Assembly: GCA_949825045.1 (NCBI GenBank)
Contig: OX463821.1
Span: 35,360,486-35,424,485, forward strand
Length of the DNA: 64,000 bases
DNA from: Argyresthia goedartella
Taxonomy: Eukaryota; Arthropoda; Insecta; Lepidoptera; Argyresthiidae
Direction of reading: 5' to 3'
Below are positions 1 to 11,250 of this stretch, piece after piece. The number at the start of each line of letters is the position of its first letter. The stretch's first letter is position 1. The notes under the pieces were generated by a model. The model made no database searches, was not told where the DNA came from, and saw nothing but the letters and a program-made list of their open reading frames with translations. The position numbers and the translations under genes were made by a program.

Positions 1-480
1 CGGGAACGTGATGGAACTCGGCTGATCTGCTGGTAGGAAAGCTGGCTTTAATCTATCGATCGAAAATGTGTCGACGGTGTTGTTCTTGTTGATGACTAAA
101 TATTTCGCCGTTCGTCGTAGAACTTCATAAGGCCCTTCATAAGGAGGAATCAGACCTTTGGCGACACCTTCTCTCTTGATGAAAACGTGAGAGCAGGAGC
201 TTAACTCGGGGTGGATGAAATACTTGTTTTGGTGATTCTCTCTCCTCGGAACGGAGCAAGGGCACAACATCGTTCTCCATATGTGCTGATATATATCTTT
301 GAACCGTTGGCAGCATGTAATGAGTAATCTGTTTTCCCGGAATGCTTCAGCTTGCGTTTTAGTACAGATATGTTCGCGCCAGTATCGATCAAATATTTTT
401 CTCCCGTCTTCTTGTCTGTGATAAATAGGCGATGAAATTGTGAAAAAGCACACAGCTCCGTCTCATTGCATGCCCGCTTT
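1..480 (-). pseudogene. CsRn1-like Ty3/Gypsy pol remnant: protease fused to integrase C-terminus
   Basis: Read on the minus strand, the protease start is visible near 360-430 as LFITDKKTGEKYLIDTGAN, with the DTGA active-site motif of a retroviral aspartic protease. After about 60 codons the protease breaks. From about 240 down to 1, in another frame, comes a stretch typical of the Ty3/Gypsy integrase C-terminus (HPELSSCSHVFIKREG, then PPYEGPYEVLRR, then DRLKPAF). Reverse transcriptase, RNase H, the zinc-binding domain and the integrase catalytic core are all missing, so this is an internally deleted copy that cannot work on its own. The gag with a C-H-C-C style zinc finger and the tRNA-Trp primer site upstream fit the CsRn1/Kabuki group. 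The element runs off the window at base 1, so its 3' LTR is not seen. Confidence 0.75.
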
Positions 481-1269
481 AGTTTCCCTGTTGCTTCCAG
501 GAACACTGAGCCTCGCACTTGAAAGCTCTCTTGCCAAAACGTGAATGATAAAAGCATAACTTCGAGTTTCTCCGGAATGGAAACGGGCTTCCTGACCGTG
601 AACTTGAGAATGGCTTACTGCGATAAAACTGCCGACGATTGTTGTTATTATGAATTGCAGCTAACTCAATCTTTACTTTCGCTAGCTCGGCAGTTAGTTG
701 CGTTACTGGGTCGTCGACCCTGCTTAGCGCAGCAACTTGTTCGAAGCTCGAGACTTCGTAAATATTGTCGGCCATCTGGGCTAAATCGTCAATTCCTTTC
801 TCTTTATTTGCCGAAATATTGAGGTTAAGGAGGTCGGTAATTGTTTTAGCCAAAACATTTTTGCAGTTTCGTCGTTGATTTTATCTTCCCCAAGCTCCTT
901 GATTTTTCTTAATAACTGTGACGGTTTTCTGTCTCCGAGGTCGGTGTCCGTGAATAATCTCTGGAATTTGCGATGCGGGGATTCTTCATATGTCGAAATC
1001 AATCTGTCTTTTAACTTCTGGTACTTTCCGCTGTCTGATAAGGAAATCACTATGTCACTGGCTTGTTCGATTTCCTCTTTGGCTAGTTTGGTAAGGACTA
1101 GGTGGAATTGGGATTCGTCACCTAACTTCTGGGGGGTGGTTACTGCTTCAAAATGTGCGAACCATAACCGGGGCTTGTCCTTCCAGAAGTCTGCGATTTT
1201 AGACGAAGTGCTGATTGCTTGCACTTCTAGGGTAGCTGCACACGGGTTCTGTTTCACAGGCGACGACAT
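479..1269 (-). pseudogene. CsRn1-like Gag (frameshifted)
   Basis: Two overlapping minus-strand reading frames (1269-781 and 853-479) together give a Gag polyprotein of about 255 residues. The first opens with MSSPVKQNP and carries the capsid-like stretch WFAHFEAVTTPQKLGDES and later FRQIKRKE. The second continues with a helical region (DLAQMADNIYEV) and ends in a nucleocapsid-like finger, LCFYHSRFGKRAFKCEAQC, which has the C-H-C-C spacing described for CsRn1-group elements rather than the usual CCHC. A frameshift between about 780 and 853 separates the halves. The start ATG at 1269 lies about 35 bases downstream of the primer site, as expected for the first ORF of an LTR element. The protein would coat the element RNA; this copy is broken. 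Confidence 0.75.
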
Positions 1270-1303
1270 GCTGCTGCTTAACCGAAGGTTGCTTGATATT
1301 CAA

Positions 1304-1318
1304 ACGTCGGGGTCACCA
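1304..1318 (-). other. Primer-binding site (tRNA-Trp type) of the CsRn1-like element
   Basis: The minus strand reads TGGTGACCCCGACGT, complementary to the 3' end of a eukaryotic tRNA-Trp as recalled. tRNA-Trp priming is characteristic of the CsRn1 group. The site lies three bases downstream of the proposed LTR end and upstream of the gag ATG, which fixes the 5' end of the internal region. Confidence 0.7.
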
Positions 1319-1321
1319 CTT

Positions 1322-1537
1322 TGCCAACGTTGTGGCAACCTACTGGAGACGGAATAAAAGGCTTGGAATATGCTCAGTTACAGTCTAGTTTTATTTAACA
1401 AATAACTCTTCTTATATATAAATCGTCCTCGATAATCATCACGTACCAAAACCGGTACGTGATGTCGATTTTCTGTGTCAGCCAATAACTTATCTCGATG
1501 ATACTTTAGTCCGTGATGATAAGGGATGGCTGGCACA
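1322..1537 (-). repeat. Putative 5' LTR of the CsRn1-like element
   Basis: About 216 bp. On the minus strand it would begin TGTGCCAGCC and end AACGTTGGCA, giving the expected TG...CA termini with a short inverted TGCCA/TGGCA match, followed three bases later by the primer site. It contains a TATA-like stretch (TTTATATATAAG on the minus strand, near 1416-1427) and an inverted pair around CACGTACC...GGTACGTG near 1440-1461. The partner LTR lies outside the window, so both boundaries are inferred. Confidence 0.5.
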
Positions 1538-2366
1538 TCTTAAAGGCCTACTTCCTCCCCGTAACGCAGTTGTTCTGTATTATCAAACATATACATAGTA
1601 AACGTCATCTTTTTGCTTCCAATCTATATTGGACCACTGAGGGAATAGAAGGGTGAGGAATCTACCACAGATTGGTTTTTAGATCTCTTTTACAGTTGTT
1701 CGTGTCTAATATAAATATTATGTTATTAATTATTATAAGTAATAAGCAGGAATAAATAATTAAAAAAACTGCGAGTTCTGTCTTGAGTTTGATTAACCCC
1801 ATGCAGTATTTTACACAAAGTCATTCACATGGTTTTTAAATTGCTCAAATGCCAATTTCAAAACCTCCAGAGTATGTAGTAGAGAATGTACTGACCCTTG
1901 AAATAATTGCTAACTTTCGCGAGTCTAAATCGGGGCGCAACTGGTTTGTGATTATTTTGTAGGTTAACATTATAGCTTATGCTAATTTTGGAAAATGTTG
2001 TAAGGATCTTGCGTATATGATATTTTCGAAAATCAATTGACTAGCTCCAGTTGGTATGTCGATTTCTTTAGAAAGTGTTCTTATGGAGTCTGTGCATTTT
2101 AAACAATAATTGCTCGAATAGCTCTTTGGTGTAATATAAAAATAGTTTGAATATCCGCTACATTCTCCCACAACAAGATACCATAGGATATGACACTATG
2201 AAAATAACAAAAAATTACTAGCCTATCTGTAGCCATATCCGTGTTTTTGTCTGGTAATCCCTACAACGTAAGCTACAGAACTTAATCTACCAACTTATTT
2301 ATCTATATATGGTCTCCACTGCAATTTGCTGTCAATGATCATTCCAAGAAATTTCGTATCATTTAC

Positions 2367-3133
2367 TTATTCTAACGTATTGCTTTCTAACACTAAAGTG
2401 GTCTCAACTTGCCTGAAATTAGGAAGTGAGAATTTTATATACTTGGTTTTACCAGCGTTTAACAATAAATTATTGACTGTTAACCGATTCAAGGTTAAAG
2501 ACAATACACCATTAACATCATCAAAATCTGCTTTTTGTCTTTCAATTTTGAAGACCATTGAAGTATCATCAGCAAATAACACTATGTCAATTAATTTCTC
2601 CACCATGAAAGGCAGATCGTTAATATATACTAGGAACAAGAAAGGACCTAATATGGAACCTTGTGGAACGCCAATTTTAACACCCGATCCATCAGATTTA
2701 ACGCCGTTAACTTCTACCTTTTGAATTATATTGCTTCGGTATGATCTTAGTAGATCCAACGCTTTTTTTCTAACTCCATAATGATTTAATTTAATTAACA
2801 GCGTATTATGATCAACACAATCAAACGCCTTCGACAGGTCACAAAAAACTTCGATAGCATCCTGTGCGGCCTCCCATGCAAAATAAATATGAGATATAAG
2901 GGTAATACCTGCATCCGTAGTCGATTTACCCCTAGTGAAACCGTTAACATCATCAAAATCTTCTTTTTGTCGTTCAATGTTGAAGACTTGTAAATATCCC
3001 CACCATTAAAGGCAGATCGGTAATATATACTAGGAATAAGAAAGGAGGATTTTTTCATCCAATCCATAAGATTTAACGGCGTTGATTTCTGCCTTTTGAA
3101 TATATTGCTTAAGTATGATCTTAGTAGATCCAA
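2367..3133 (-). pseudogene. Reverse transcriptase fragment of B1
   Basis: Minus-strand frames give RT motifs: GVPQGSILGPFLFLVYINDL (conserved block upstream of the catalytic box) and VLFADDTSMVF, carrying the FADD catalytic pair, then NNLLLNAGKTKYIKFS. Further upstream (3133-2795) a degraded stretch repeats MDLLRSYLSNI in another frame. That includes a partial duplication: a second version of the 2940-3130 sequence resembles 2500-2760 (both contain GGCAGATCG...AATATATACTAGGAA). The RT would copy the element RNA at the target nick; this copy has frameshifts and a local duplication and is dead. Confidence 0.8.
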
Positions 3134-3345
3134 CGCTTTATTTCTAACTCAATCGCATGAATTGCCGACAGCATCTCGTGCAGAGAAAATATGATATACA
3201 AGGCATTCGTTGTCGATTTACCTCTAGAAAAACTAAATTATTTGTAGTGGAGTTGGTTTGTTATTAAGATCATTTAATTGAATAAAATCTTATCAAATAT
3301 TTTGCTTAGTGCTGGAAGTACAGATATTTGTCAGAAATTTGAAGG

Positions 3346-3351
3346 ATCACC
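3346..3351. repeat. Target-site duplication, left side of element C
   Basis: ATCACC occurs here and again at 7800-7805. In the uninterrupted copy of the host element near 50287 it occurs once (GGATCACCCTTG), so it marks the insertion point of element C. Because the right copy abuts an A-rich tail, the length is a minimum. Confidence 0.7.
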
Positions 3352-3353
3352 AC

Positions 3354-4265
3354 CACCTCCACTGCCTCACCTTCAAATGATTTATTACTGGACCAGATGC
3401 ACTTACTCGTCGAAAAGGCGTTAACCGACTTCACACAGAAACAGGCTGAACAATGTGACAAATTCAAAGATGATCTATTGGACCAACTCAAGAGTCATCG
3501 CACAATAATAGAAAGTATGTAAAGTAGATACGTCTATGAAGCTTATCTCGAATCTAACGGACAACGGATATACTGGCCAATAAAGTCCAAGGCTTGGTCG
3601 AATCAGCTGAATTCACATCCGACCGTGTTGATAAACTGGAGGCCCGAATTTGTAAACTCGAGGGCTTGCTGAGCGAAGTGGAAAAGGTAAAGAGCGACGT
3701 CACCGAAATTACCTGCTCGACGACCGACCTAAAATCGACAATAAATCGATTGGAACAAAAGGGGCCGTCTCAAAAACTTGGAGATTTTCGGTGTACCAGA
3801 GCGCAAGTCCGAGGTTACTTCAAGCATCGTCGTGTCGATCGCAAATGCCGTTGGCTTGGAAGATATAGTCTTAGCTGTTCGAATAGCCACGCGCAATAAC
3901 AACGGCCACCCTAGGCCAATAATTGCCAAACTACATTCGTCTCTCAAAAAGGACGAGATTATCAGTGCAGTCCGTAAGCAGCGCGGCATCACTACACTGG
4001 ACATCGGGTTTACTGGAGAGAGTCAGAAGATAAACGTGAATGAACACTTGACCGCCGAGAACAAGAACTTGCTAAAGCGAAAGGCAAAGCAGCGGGTTTC
4101 GTTACTCATGGACTCGCAATGCGAAGATATTTTTACGTCAAGACGACAACTACCCGGCCATACGCATCGAAAACCTCTCCCAACTGTCACACATAAAACC
4201 CTCAAGCAAAGCATCAACTCAGCGCATAAACCCAGCGGCATCGGCCTCGACGCTTACTGTTACAT
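3354..4265 (+). pseudogene. ORF1 of element C, coiled coil plus baculovirus-FP-like domain
   Basis: The N-terminal frame (3354-3521) is polar and helical, then a stop occurs. A second frame (3594-3780) is coiled-coil-like (VDKLEARICKLEGLLSEVEK). A third (3778-4110) gives LEIFGVPERKSEVTSSIV, then RPIIAKLHSSLKKDEIISAV and TGESQKINVNEHLTAENKN. The last part, in yet another frame to about 4265, reads AKIFLRQDDNYPAIRIE. This order (coiled coil, RRM-like middle, NEHLT...KAK block, short C-terminal strand pair) is that of lepidopteran retroelement ORF1 proteins with similarity to the baculovirus FP (few polyhedra) family. The presumed role is RNA binding and chaperoning. At least three frame changes make it non-functional. 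Confidence 0.7.
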
Positions 4266-4539
4266 GAGTCCTCAATCAGTCTGTATCTACAAATCTATCA
4301 TCCCATCACCCGGTACCTATGAACCTAAATCACATTTAACAACACACCTACCTACATATTATATGCTATTCACAACATACACACATTCACATCACCAACA
4401 CACCCGAGTTCCTATGCTTACGTTCATCAAATTGGACCAATTTTCGTACTATCTCATTATATCACATATCTTGCGCTTACATTGTTGCCTAATAGGCAAG
4501 CAGAATATAGCTCTGATTGTATCTCATGTTGAAAAGGCC

Positions 4540-7439
4540 TAAGGATATATTTTCAGAATTCTCGCGGTATCAGGGGTAAGACGTCGGCTTTCGTTCAGGG
4601 TTTACTCAGAAACGATTATCATGTGGTCGGCATCTGCGAAACTAATCTGATAGATGGAGTGTTAGACTCTGAGGTGAGCGAGCCTCGTTATGACGTCCAC
4701 CGTGCTGACCGCCCGACGAGAGAGGTGTTGCGTCAGCGGGAAGGTGGTGTCGGGGCGCTTCCGGCGAGTTACACGGGCGGCGGGGTAGTGCTACTCACGT
4801 GGCGTGAGTTATCCGCCGCCCGTGTACTACCGTCACCCAAACATGCGCATGAGTATGCTCAACTGGAAATTGTTCATGTTGTGGTGGCCAAGTCGTCGGT
4901 ACGTGCTAATAAAGATCTACATATTATTTGTATCTATTTACCAGGTTCTGGCGCTAAACATGACGCACTTTTGGTCAACCTTTCCGCATACATTCGCCAC
5001 TGCTGTCAGGATAATAACTACCTACTGCTGGGTGATTTTAACTTACCAGACATATCATGGAGACCGCGCACCGCTGGTTATGGTCTCACTCCGTATGGTA
5101 CCATTAGAGAAAGTCAGCAGCGGTTTATTGACGATATTTGTCTGTCCGACCTGACCCAATATAGTAATGTGCTGAATGGAAATAACAGGCTCTTGGACTT
5201 AATTTTAGTAACACTGATGCTTCTGTGGTGCGTGCGAGTGACCCTATCACTCGCAAGGATATGCCTCATCATCCCGCCCTCGACATCGAGCTCCCAAACG
5301 TTGGCATACCATTGTTACGCTCTCACCCCATTAAAATGTATATTAAAATGTGTATATAGATTTAAAAAGGCTGATTACACAGCGATCCGCAACGAACTTG
5401 CCACTAAAGATTGGACTACTATTTTAAACAAATGTACACTTACTGAAGCCATGGATACTTTTTACAAAATTTTGAATACGCTTATAGATAAACATGTTCC
5501 ATATACTTATGGAAATCCCGAGTGCTATCCGGTCTGGTATTCCAAATCGCTTATTAATATAGTTGCAGAAAAAGACAAATTTCACAATAAATGGAAAAGA
5601 TTTGGTAACCCTCTCGACTACGACTCTTTTTCGTTGCTGAGGAAGCGGCACAAGAAGCTTTAGCGACAATGTTTGAATAAATTTGTACTTAAAACCAATG
5701 AGGCTTTAGTCCGCAACCCCAAACAGTTTTGGCGCTTCGCTAAGGACATGCATGGATCATGGTTTCCCGGCGCAGATCTCGTATGGCGCCAAAACGGCTA
5801 ACAGTGCTCAGGAGGCTTGTGAGATCTTTCTAGAATATTTTTTGTCTGTGTATGTGGACTCCAACCACCGCTCTTCACCACCTTCTGGCGGCACAAATGA
5901 TCTGAGCTGTGTGGGAGCCATTGAATTAACGAGCAATCTTGTCCTTAAGTACCTCAAAAACATTGACACTAATAAGGGCGCAGGGCACGACAGGATCCCG
6001 CCGATTTACATTAGAAATTGTGCCGATCAACTCGCCATCCCTTTGTGTATGCTGTTCCGGAGGTCACTAGACGAGAGGTGTTTCCCCACACGTTGGAAAA
6101 TGGCTTATATTGTACCCATACACAAAGGTGGTCCAAAAACCAAAGCAGAACAATATCGCCCGGTCTCAATACTGCCAGTTTTTAGTAAACTGCTGGAACT
6201 TATAGTCCATGATCAGGTGTATCCCATTTTAGCGCGTAGTATTCCTCCAGCCCAGCATGGCTTTATGCGTAAAAGATCAACTTCATCCAATTTGGCAGAA
6301 TTCGTAGGATCAGTGACCGGTTTTATGGATAAGGGCTACCAGGTCGATACTATATACACCGATTACTCTAAGTGTTTCGATCGGCTGAGGCATGACATCA
6401 TCCTTTTTAAGCTGGAACAAGTCGGTGTACATGAAGATCTGCTCAGATGGTTTGAGTCTCACCTCCGTAACCGTAGTCAAGCTGTCCGAATTGGCTGTCA
6501 TTGCTCGCGATTTGCTCCAATCCCCTCAGGCGTTCCTCAAGGATCCCATCTGGGGCCACTTCTATTCAATGTCTGTCTGTATGATATAGCATCGTGTTTT
6601 AGATCCGCCAGTTGCCTTATGTATGCCGACGACACCAAGATATTTATGCCCGTATCAAGTTCCTCAGATTGCCACAGATTGCAGGAAGATCTGGACTGTC
6701 TTTGCGAGTACTGTAGTCTCAACAGCTTAGATCTAAATCCCAAAAAGTGTCAACTAATCACGTTTACTAGAAAAACATCTAATATAACATACCAATATAT
6801 TCTAAATGACCACCCCATTGAACGTGTCGCCAAGGTTAGGGATCTTGGTTGGTTATAATGGACTCTAAACTTTTATTCATACCTCATTACGAACATATTA
6901 TAGAGAAAGCTTTTAAAATGCTTGGATTCGTAAATCGTGTGACGAGGCCGCTGCGTTCACCACTTGCTTTTAAATTACTTTATTTCGCCTACATTCGCAG
7001 TGTGCTGGAATATGCGTCGCCGGTATGGTCACCATCCTACCAGTCGCATAAAATCAGAATTGAGTCGGTTCAGAAAGCGTTCATGAGGCAACTGCAGATT
7101 AGAATGACGGGTCTTCGGTGGACTACTTACTCGACATTCTATGGCTTCCCTGGAGAGCAGGAGGATGCTGGCAGATCAGAAACTTCTTCATGACGTCATC
7201 AAAAACAGACTGGACAATGAGTGGCTAGTGAGGTCAGTGGCTCAGTGCTGCTGCGCATCGCCCCGGCGCGGACGCGTCGCCACACACCGGCGCTGCTTGG
7301 GTACGAGCGCGCGCGCACCAACTATGCCTCCAATTCACCGCTAAATAGGAGCATTGATATGTACGAGAAACACTTTTTACGCGTCTTTTACCTGAACCGG
7401 ACTCAATTTATATCACAGGTTTGTGCAAAGATAAGGTAA
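4540..7439 (+). pseudogene. ORF2 of element C: AP endonuclease plus reverse transcriptase
   Basis: The endonuclease begins before the first ATG as FQNSRGIRGKTSAF (near 4552) and continues with VVGICETNL, IICIYLPG and LLLGDFNLPDISW, the APE-type motifs that nick target DNA. RT follows in a second frame (5752-6858): GAGHDRIPP, YRPVSILPVFSKLLELIV, DYSKCFDRLRHD, GVPQGSHLGPLLFNV and YADDTKIFM. The thumb and C-terminal part continue in other frames (6849-7193, 7221-7439), including FAYIRSVLEYASPVW and a final PARTRRHTPALLGYERARTN. Frameshifts occur near 5230, 5663-5750, 6850 and 7190. The EN-RT order and the YADD box are standard for the Jockey/CR1 group. Confidence 0.85.
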
Positions 7440-7552
7440 ATCAAATTAGATAATTGATCATCAAAAATAAACAATCAATAACATTTATTCAAGGAAATTG
7501 AACTCTCTCATATGACATAGAAACACCTCATATCCACACACATATTACATAC

Positions 7553-7553
7553 C

Positions 7554-7588
<35 letters not shown>

Positions 7589-7620
7589 ACACATATACAA
7601 ACGCACGCACGCACAAACAC
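7553..7620. repeat. TC/CA microsatellite in the 3' UTR of element C
   Basis: A run of (CT)n passes into imperfect (CA)n and (GCAC)n between 7553 and 7620. It lies in the noncoding 3' part of element C, between the ORF2 end (7439) and the AAAT tail. No function is visible. Confidence 0.85.
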
Positions 7621-7799
7621 ATACCCTATTATATATAATGTAAAATTACCTTTTATACATATGTTTTATGATCTAAAAATCCTTATCATAATTTATAAAG
7701 GATATGTTTCGTAATTGGCATTAATCATTTATATCAGTGTTATTTTTATCAAATTAATTACTTATGCTGTGAAACATCAACAAATAAATAAATAAATAA

Positions 7800-7805
7800 A
7801 TCACC
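7800..7805. repeat. Target-site duplication, right side of element C
   Basis: Second copy of ATCACC, directly after the AAAT tail; B1 sequence resumes immediately after it. Confidence 0.7.
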
Positions 7806-8130
7806 CTTGTTTCCCGACTTCAACAGCGGTATCAGTTTACTGTGTTTCATGAGTTCTAGGCAAGCTCAATCGTCAACACATTTAATAAATACATGATTAA
7901 ATTTTAAATCTAAATTACTGACTCTAGTGCCGTTTTTTAACAAAGTCTCTGCTTTATATGGAGATGAGTTTAGACGCTCTGTTGTGAATAAGGATACATT
8001 GGTGAAGATTGTTTTGAAAGCTCGAGCTACCTGGTTAAATAAACATCATCACCTATATTCCAGCAGAAATCATTGTCCCTAAATATTACTTTTTCAGTTT
8101 CACGGTTCATTATTATCCAAATAGTTTGAT

Positions 8131-8554
8131 TACAAAAGTAGTAAAAAAATGTGATGCAAAGTCTGGTACCTTGAAAATTCCCTGTGACAACTATGTGACG
8201 GCATCTACAATTTCAACCTGGAGAAAAAATCAAGCAGAACAAAAGCATTTTCGGAAAATGTGTATTTATTCTATTAACATCTGATTATAAATTTTATTGT
8301 CTTATTCTTTACTAATTTGCTCAGAGAGGAAGCCTGCCTACAAAAAGATCATATTACTCACTGAGAGTTATGGCCACATGTGTTCGCGTCGAACTTACAG
8401 GGCCCCGGCACCACGTACTCTCACTAAGTTGGCTCGCCGTTTTGGAGATGAGGCCGCGCTGTTGGTCTACAACTGTATACACAGGAAGGCATGAAATTCT
8501 GGGTCACTGTCAATCCACGAAAGTAAAATTGTAATCACGAAACTTCTAACTCTT
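8131..8554. other. Unassigned stretch between B1 and the RTE fragment
   Basis: The B1 match ends near 8130. Up to about 8555, where RTE coding sequence begins, there is no clear motif. A plus-strand frame (8297-8494) ends RTLTKLARRFGDEAALL and looks protein-like but cannot be assigned; it could be a further decayed retroelement piece. Confidence 0.4.
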
Positions 8555-8639
8555 TCGTATGATGACACGGAACAACTTCTTATTTAAAAATAATGTAGAA
8601 GCTGTAGAAATGAGGTCTTTGAGGAGTATATGTGCAGTA

Positions 8640-8649
8640 ACATTGAAGG
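8640..8649. repeat. 10-bp target-site duplication, left of Jockey copy 1
   Basis: ACATTGAAGG occurs here, immediately before the poly(T) of the minus-strand Jockey, and again at 11241-11250. The RTE frame needs it only once. Confidence 0.9.
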
Positions 8650-11240
8650 TTTTTTTTTTTTTGTTGGAGGGGAAAAAAATGGATTTACCCATGCCCAGGA
8701 GTCAGACCTCCCTGCTATGTCCGGGTCCCCACATATTGAGCGGGCATCAGCTCGTGTGGTATACGGACTAAAAACAACCCCTTTGTTTTTTTTTAACAGT
8801 TGTCTTAATAAGAATTAACTGTGAGCCATGGTCTCGGTATATGCTGAAGGCTTTCTACCTGCAATTTGCCCTTTTGGGCGATATATATGTGTATATGATA
8901 TATATGGGAGGAGTTTGCCTGCTTACCCGATTTTATGAGCGGGCATCAGCTCATAGTCAACGGGCATGATAGCGGCATGTTAGGGGGGCAGATTGCCCCC
9001 GCTGCTATGAAGTGGTTATATATAATTTTTGAGACCTATCCTAATCCTAAACTATTTTTATATTTGGGTCATTTAGGGGGTTCTGACCTCAGTCCGGGAG
9101 GTTTAAAGGGGCAGGGGGAGATTGAGTGTTCGTCGAATCAAGACGGCGATCTCTTTCAATCCAAATTTGGTATCTGAGACGCTGTAGTGCTTCGGGAACA
9201 CAGCCTTCGTCAAGTTGACGTGCCTGAGGGGCAGGGGGTGGTTGGGCTTTAAGAGCTTTCGTGATATCGTCCTCCGGTTCTAGGAGGACGTCTTTGGGGC
9301 GCCTTTTGAAAAGTTGTTTCTTATTTATATCTGGGGTCGGATCATAAAGGGATGCTTGTACTATAAGCGGGTTTCAGTGGCTAAATGCATTAATGAAGAA
9401 GCGTTCGGACGCTTCTTTCATATATTGCTTTACTGTGGGGAGTCTAAAGTCACTATGGAGGTCTACGTTTCGCATGTACCACGGGGCACCTACGGCTTTT
9501 CGCATGAAGCGATTTTGTAAAACCTGAAGGGGCTTAAGGGAGTGGGAGCAGTGTGCAAAGACTGGACTTGAATACGTGAAGACCGGACGGATGCAAGTTT
9601 TAAATAGAGTTATTTTGCAGCGCAATGGAAGATTGCTTTTACTTCTCATGAGCGGGTGAAGCCTACTCATGTAGAAGGCTGCTTTGTCGCGGACCGTTTT
9701 AATGTGGGATTTGAAGTTTAGTCGGGAGTCTAATGTCACGCCTAAATACTTCACTTTATTTTCCCAGGGGATAGGGCGGTCAAAGAGGGTGATTTCGGGT
9801 AGTGAAGAGGACGCGCAGTCAGCTCGAGTTTTGCCCCTTGAGAAAAGCACGGCTGCGCTTTTCTCGGGGTTCATCTCTATTCTCCATTTGAGAGCCCATT
9901 CACCGAGGTCGGTTACTGCTTTCTGGAGTACTTGACAAACGCGCGCCCTCTTCCTACTGGCGTAACAGAGAGCCGTATCGTCAGCGTAAAGGGCTAGCTC
10001 GACGTATGGCGTGCGGGGAACGTCTTGGACGTAAAGTGAAAAGAGGGTGGGGAGAGAACTGAGCCTTGCGGGACTCCGGCGGCTATGGGGTGGGGCCTAG
10101 AACGCGATTTTTCTACTCGATAGCAAAAACTGCGCTCAGTGAGGTAGTCTTTGATAATCGGTACAAACCTATCGGGGAGGTTGAGTTGGTAAAGTTTATA
10201 AATAAGACCATTGTGCCAAACTTTGTCAAAAGCTTTCGCTACGTCAAAGAATATGGCACCGGTATCTTTGGACTTTGCCGTTGTGTGGAACCCTTTGTAA
10301 ATGTGCTCCGTTATGCGGTGCACCTGTTGGACGCACGAGTGTTTGGGTCTAAAGCCAAACTGCTCATTGGGTATGAGATTTTTGTCTATGAAAATGTCTT
10401 TGAGTCGGTTGAGAATAAGCCGTTCATAGACTTTGCCTATTGAAGAGAGTAAGCTTATGGGGCGATAGCAAGTGGGGTCGGTTCTATCTTTCCGGGGTTT
10501 GTGAAAGCCAATAACGTCAGCTTCTTTCCATGAGGATGGAAAGGCACAGAGACGGAGGGAGGCATTGAAAATTACCGTAAGAGTTGTTAGGAGTCTGAGA
10601 GGGAAATATTTAATTGCCATATTAGTGATTCTATCAAGCCCCGGGGCTTTCTTAGGTTTGAGTTCCTTTATTACTTTTTGCACTTCCTCAAGGGTGATCT
10701 CGGGAAGGGAGTCAATGGGGGGGAGAGAGCTTTTATGCTCAACTTCAGAGTTGACCATGTTAAGATGATCGGGGTCTATTGGTTGAGAGGAGGGAGTGCA
10801 CTGGGTTTCTAGACTATCGGCAAGACATTCGGTCTTTTCGTCGTCATCAAAGGCTGCGGGTTGGTTATCCCGTTTTAGGGGGGGCATGGGAACAATCTCA
10901 TCGGATTTGAGGTATTTACTGAATTTAAATATGGCAGTGTGACTTGGGGCTATGCTGGAGACAAAGTCGTTCATACGACTGCCTCTGAGCTCTCGCATGC
11001 ATCTGGTAACCTCTTGTTGGAGGCGACGCATTTGAATTCTGTGATTGTCTGAGGGACAGTTATCATAATCTCTTTGTGCCGCATTCTTTGCACTAAGCAG
11101 CAGTCTCAAGTCCTCTGGGAGTTCGAAGCGATGGTTGGCCTGTACCGGGACCTCGCTAGAGGCGCCGGTCAGGGCTACGTTGAGACTGCTGCCTATGTTA
11201 GAGATTTTGGCTTCTAGTTGGGCTCTATTGTCAATTTCTG
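8650..11240 (-). mobile_element. Jockey-clade non-LTR retrotransposon, copy 1 (5'-truncated)
   Basis: Minus-strand element of 2,591 bp flanked by a perfect 10-bp direct repeat. Its 3' end is the poly(T) at 8650-8662 (poly(A) on the element strand), next to a GTTGGAGGGG motif that is also found at 27976-27985. It is truncated at its 5' end within ORF2, so no endonuclease is present. A second copy with very similar sequence lies at 39932-41584. The 3' UTR runs from 8663 to about 9370. The target was an RTE element. Confidence 0.9.
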
Positions 11241-11241
11241 A
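9374..11241 (-). pseudogene. Jockey ORF2, RT domain (copy 1)
   Basis: From 11244 down to 9994 one frame gives the linker and the N-terminal two thirds of the RT: KAPGLDRITNMAIKY, YRPISLLSSIGKVYERLI, FFDVAKAFDKVWH and GVPQGSVLSP. The frame then shifts near 10045, where this copy has one G fewer in a G-run than the second copy (GGGGAGAG versus GGGGGAGAG). The C-terminal part continues at 9874-9374 (MNPEKSAAVLFSRG, KVKYLGVTLDSRLNFKSHI). The apparent ATG at 11244-11242 is accidental: it comes from the target-site duplication, and the element proper starts at the next codon. Confidence 0.85.
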
Positions 11242-11250
11242 CATTGAAGG
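11241..11250. repeat. 10-bp target-site duplication, right of Jockey copy 1
   Basis: Second ACATTGAAGG; RTE coding sequence resumes here. Confidence 0.9.

Larger units (their letters stand above)
3352..7799 (+). mobile_element. Two-ORF non-LTR retrotransposon C, inserted into B1
   Basis: Plus-strand element of about 4.45 kb with an ORF1, an ORF2 (endonuclease plus RT), an AT-rich 3' UTR with a TC/CA-rich microsatellite, and an (AAAT)n tail at about 7782-7799. Its ends coincide with a break in the minus-strand B1 element and are flanked by a 6-bp direct repeat. ORF1 and ORF2 types place it in the Jockey superfamily in the broad sense (CR1/Jockey-like). It may be close to full length, but the 5' UTR is very short, so slight 5' truncation is likely. 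Several frameshifts disable it. Confidence 0.8.
1570..8130 (-). mobile_element. CR1/Daphne-like non-LTR retrotransposon copy B1, split by element C
   Basis: The minus-strand element occupies about 1570-3351 and 7800 to about 8130. It is the same family as the fuller copy at 48523-51790: both share the 3' UTR phrase around TTGGACCACTG (1633 and 48608), the RT stretch, and the segment continuing CACCCTTGT at 7802 and 50292. The upstream part lacks about 120 bp relative to the other copy near 7900. The match stops near 8130, so the endonuclease half is absent. Element C sits exactly between the two parts. The true 3' end is uncertain because the terminal simple repeat seen in copy B2 is not clear here. 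Confidence 0.75.
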
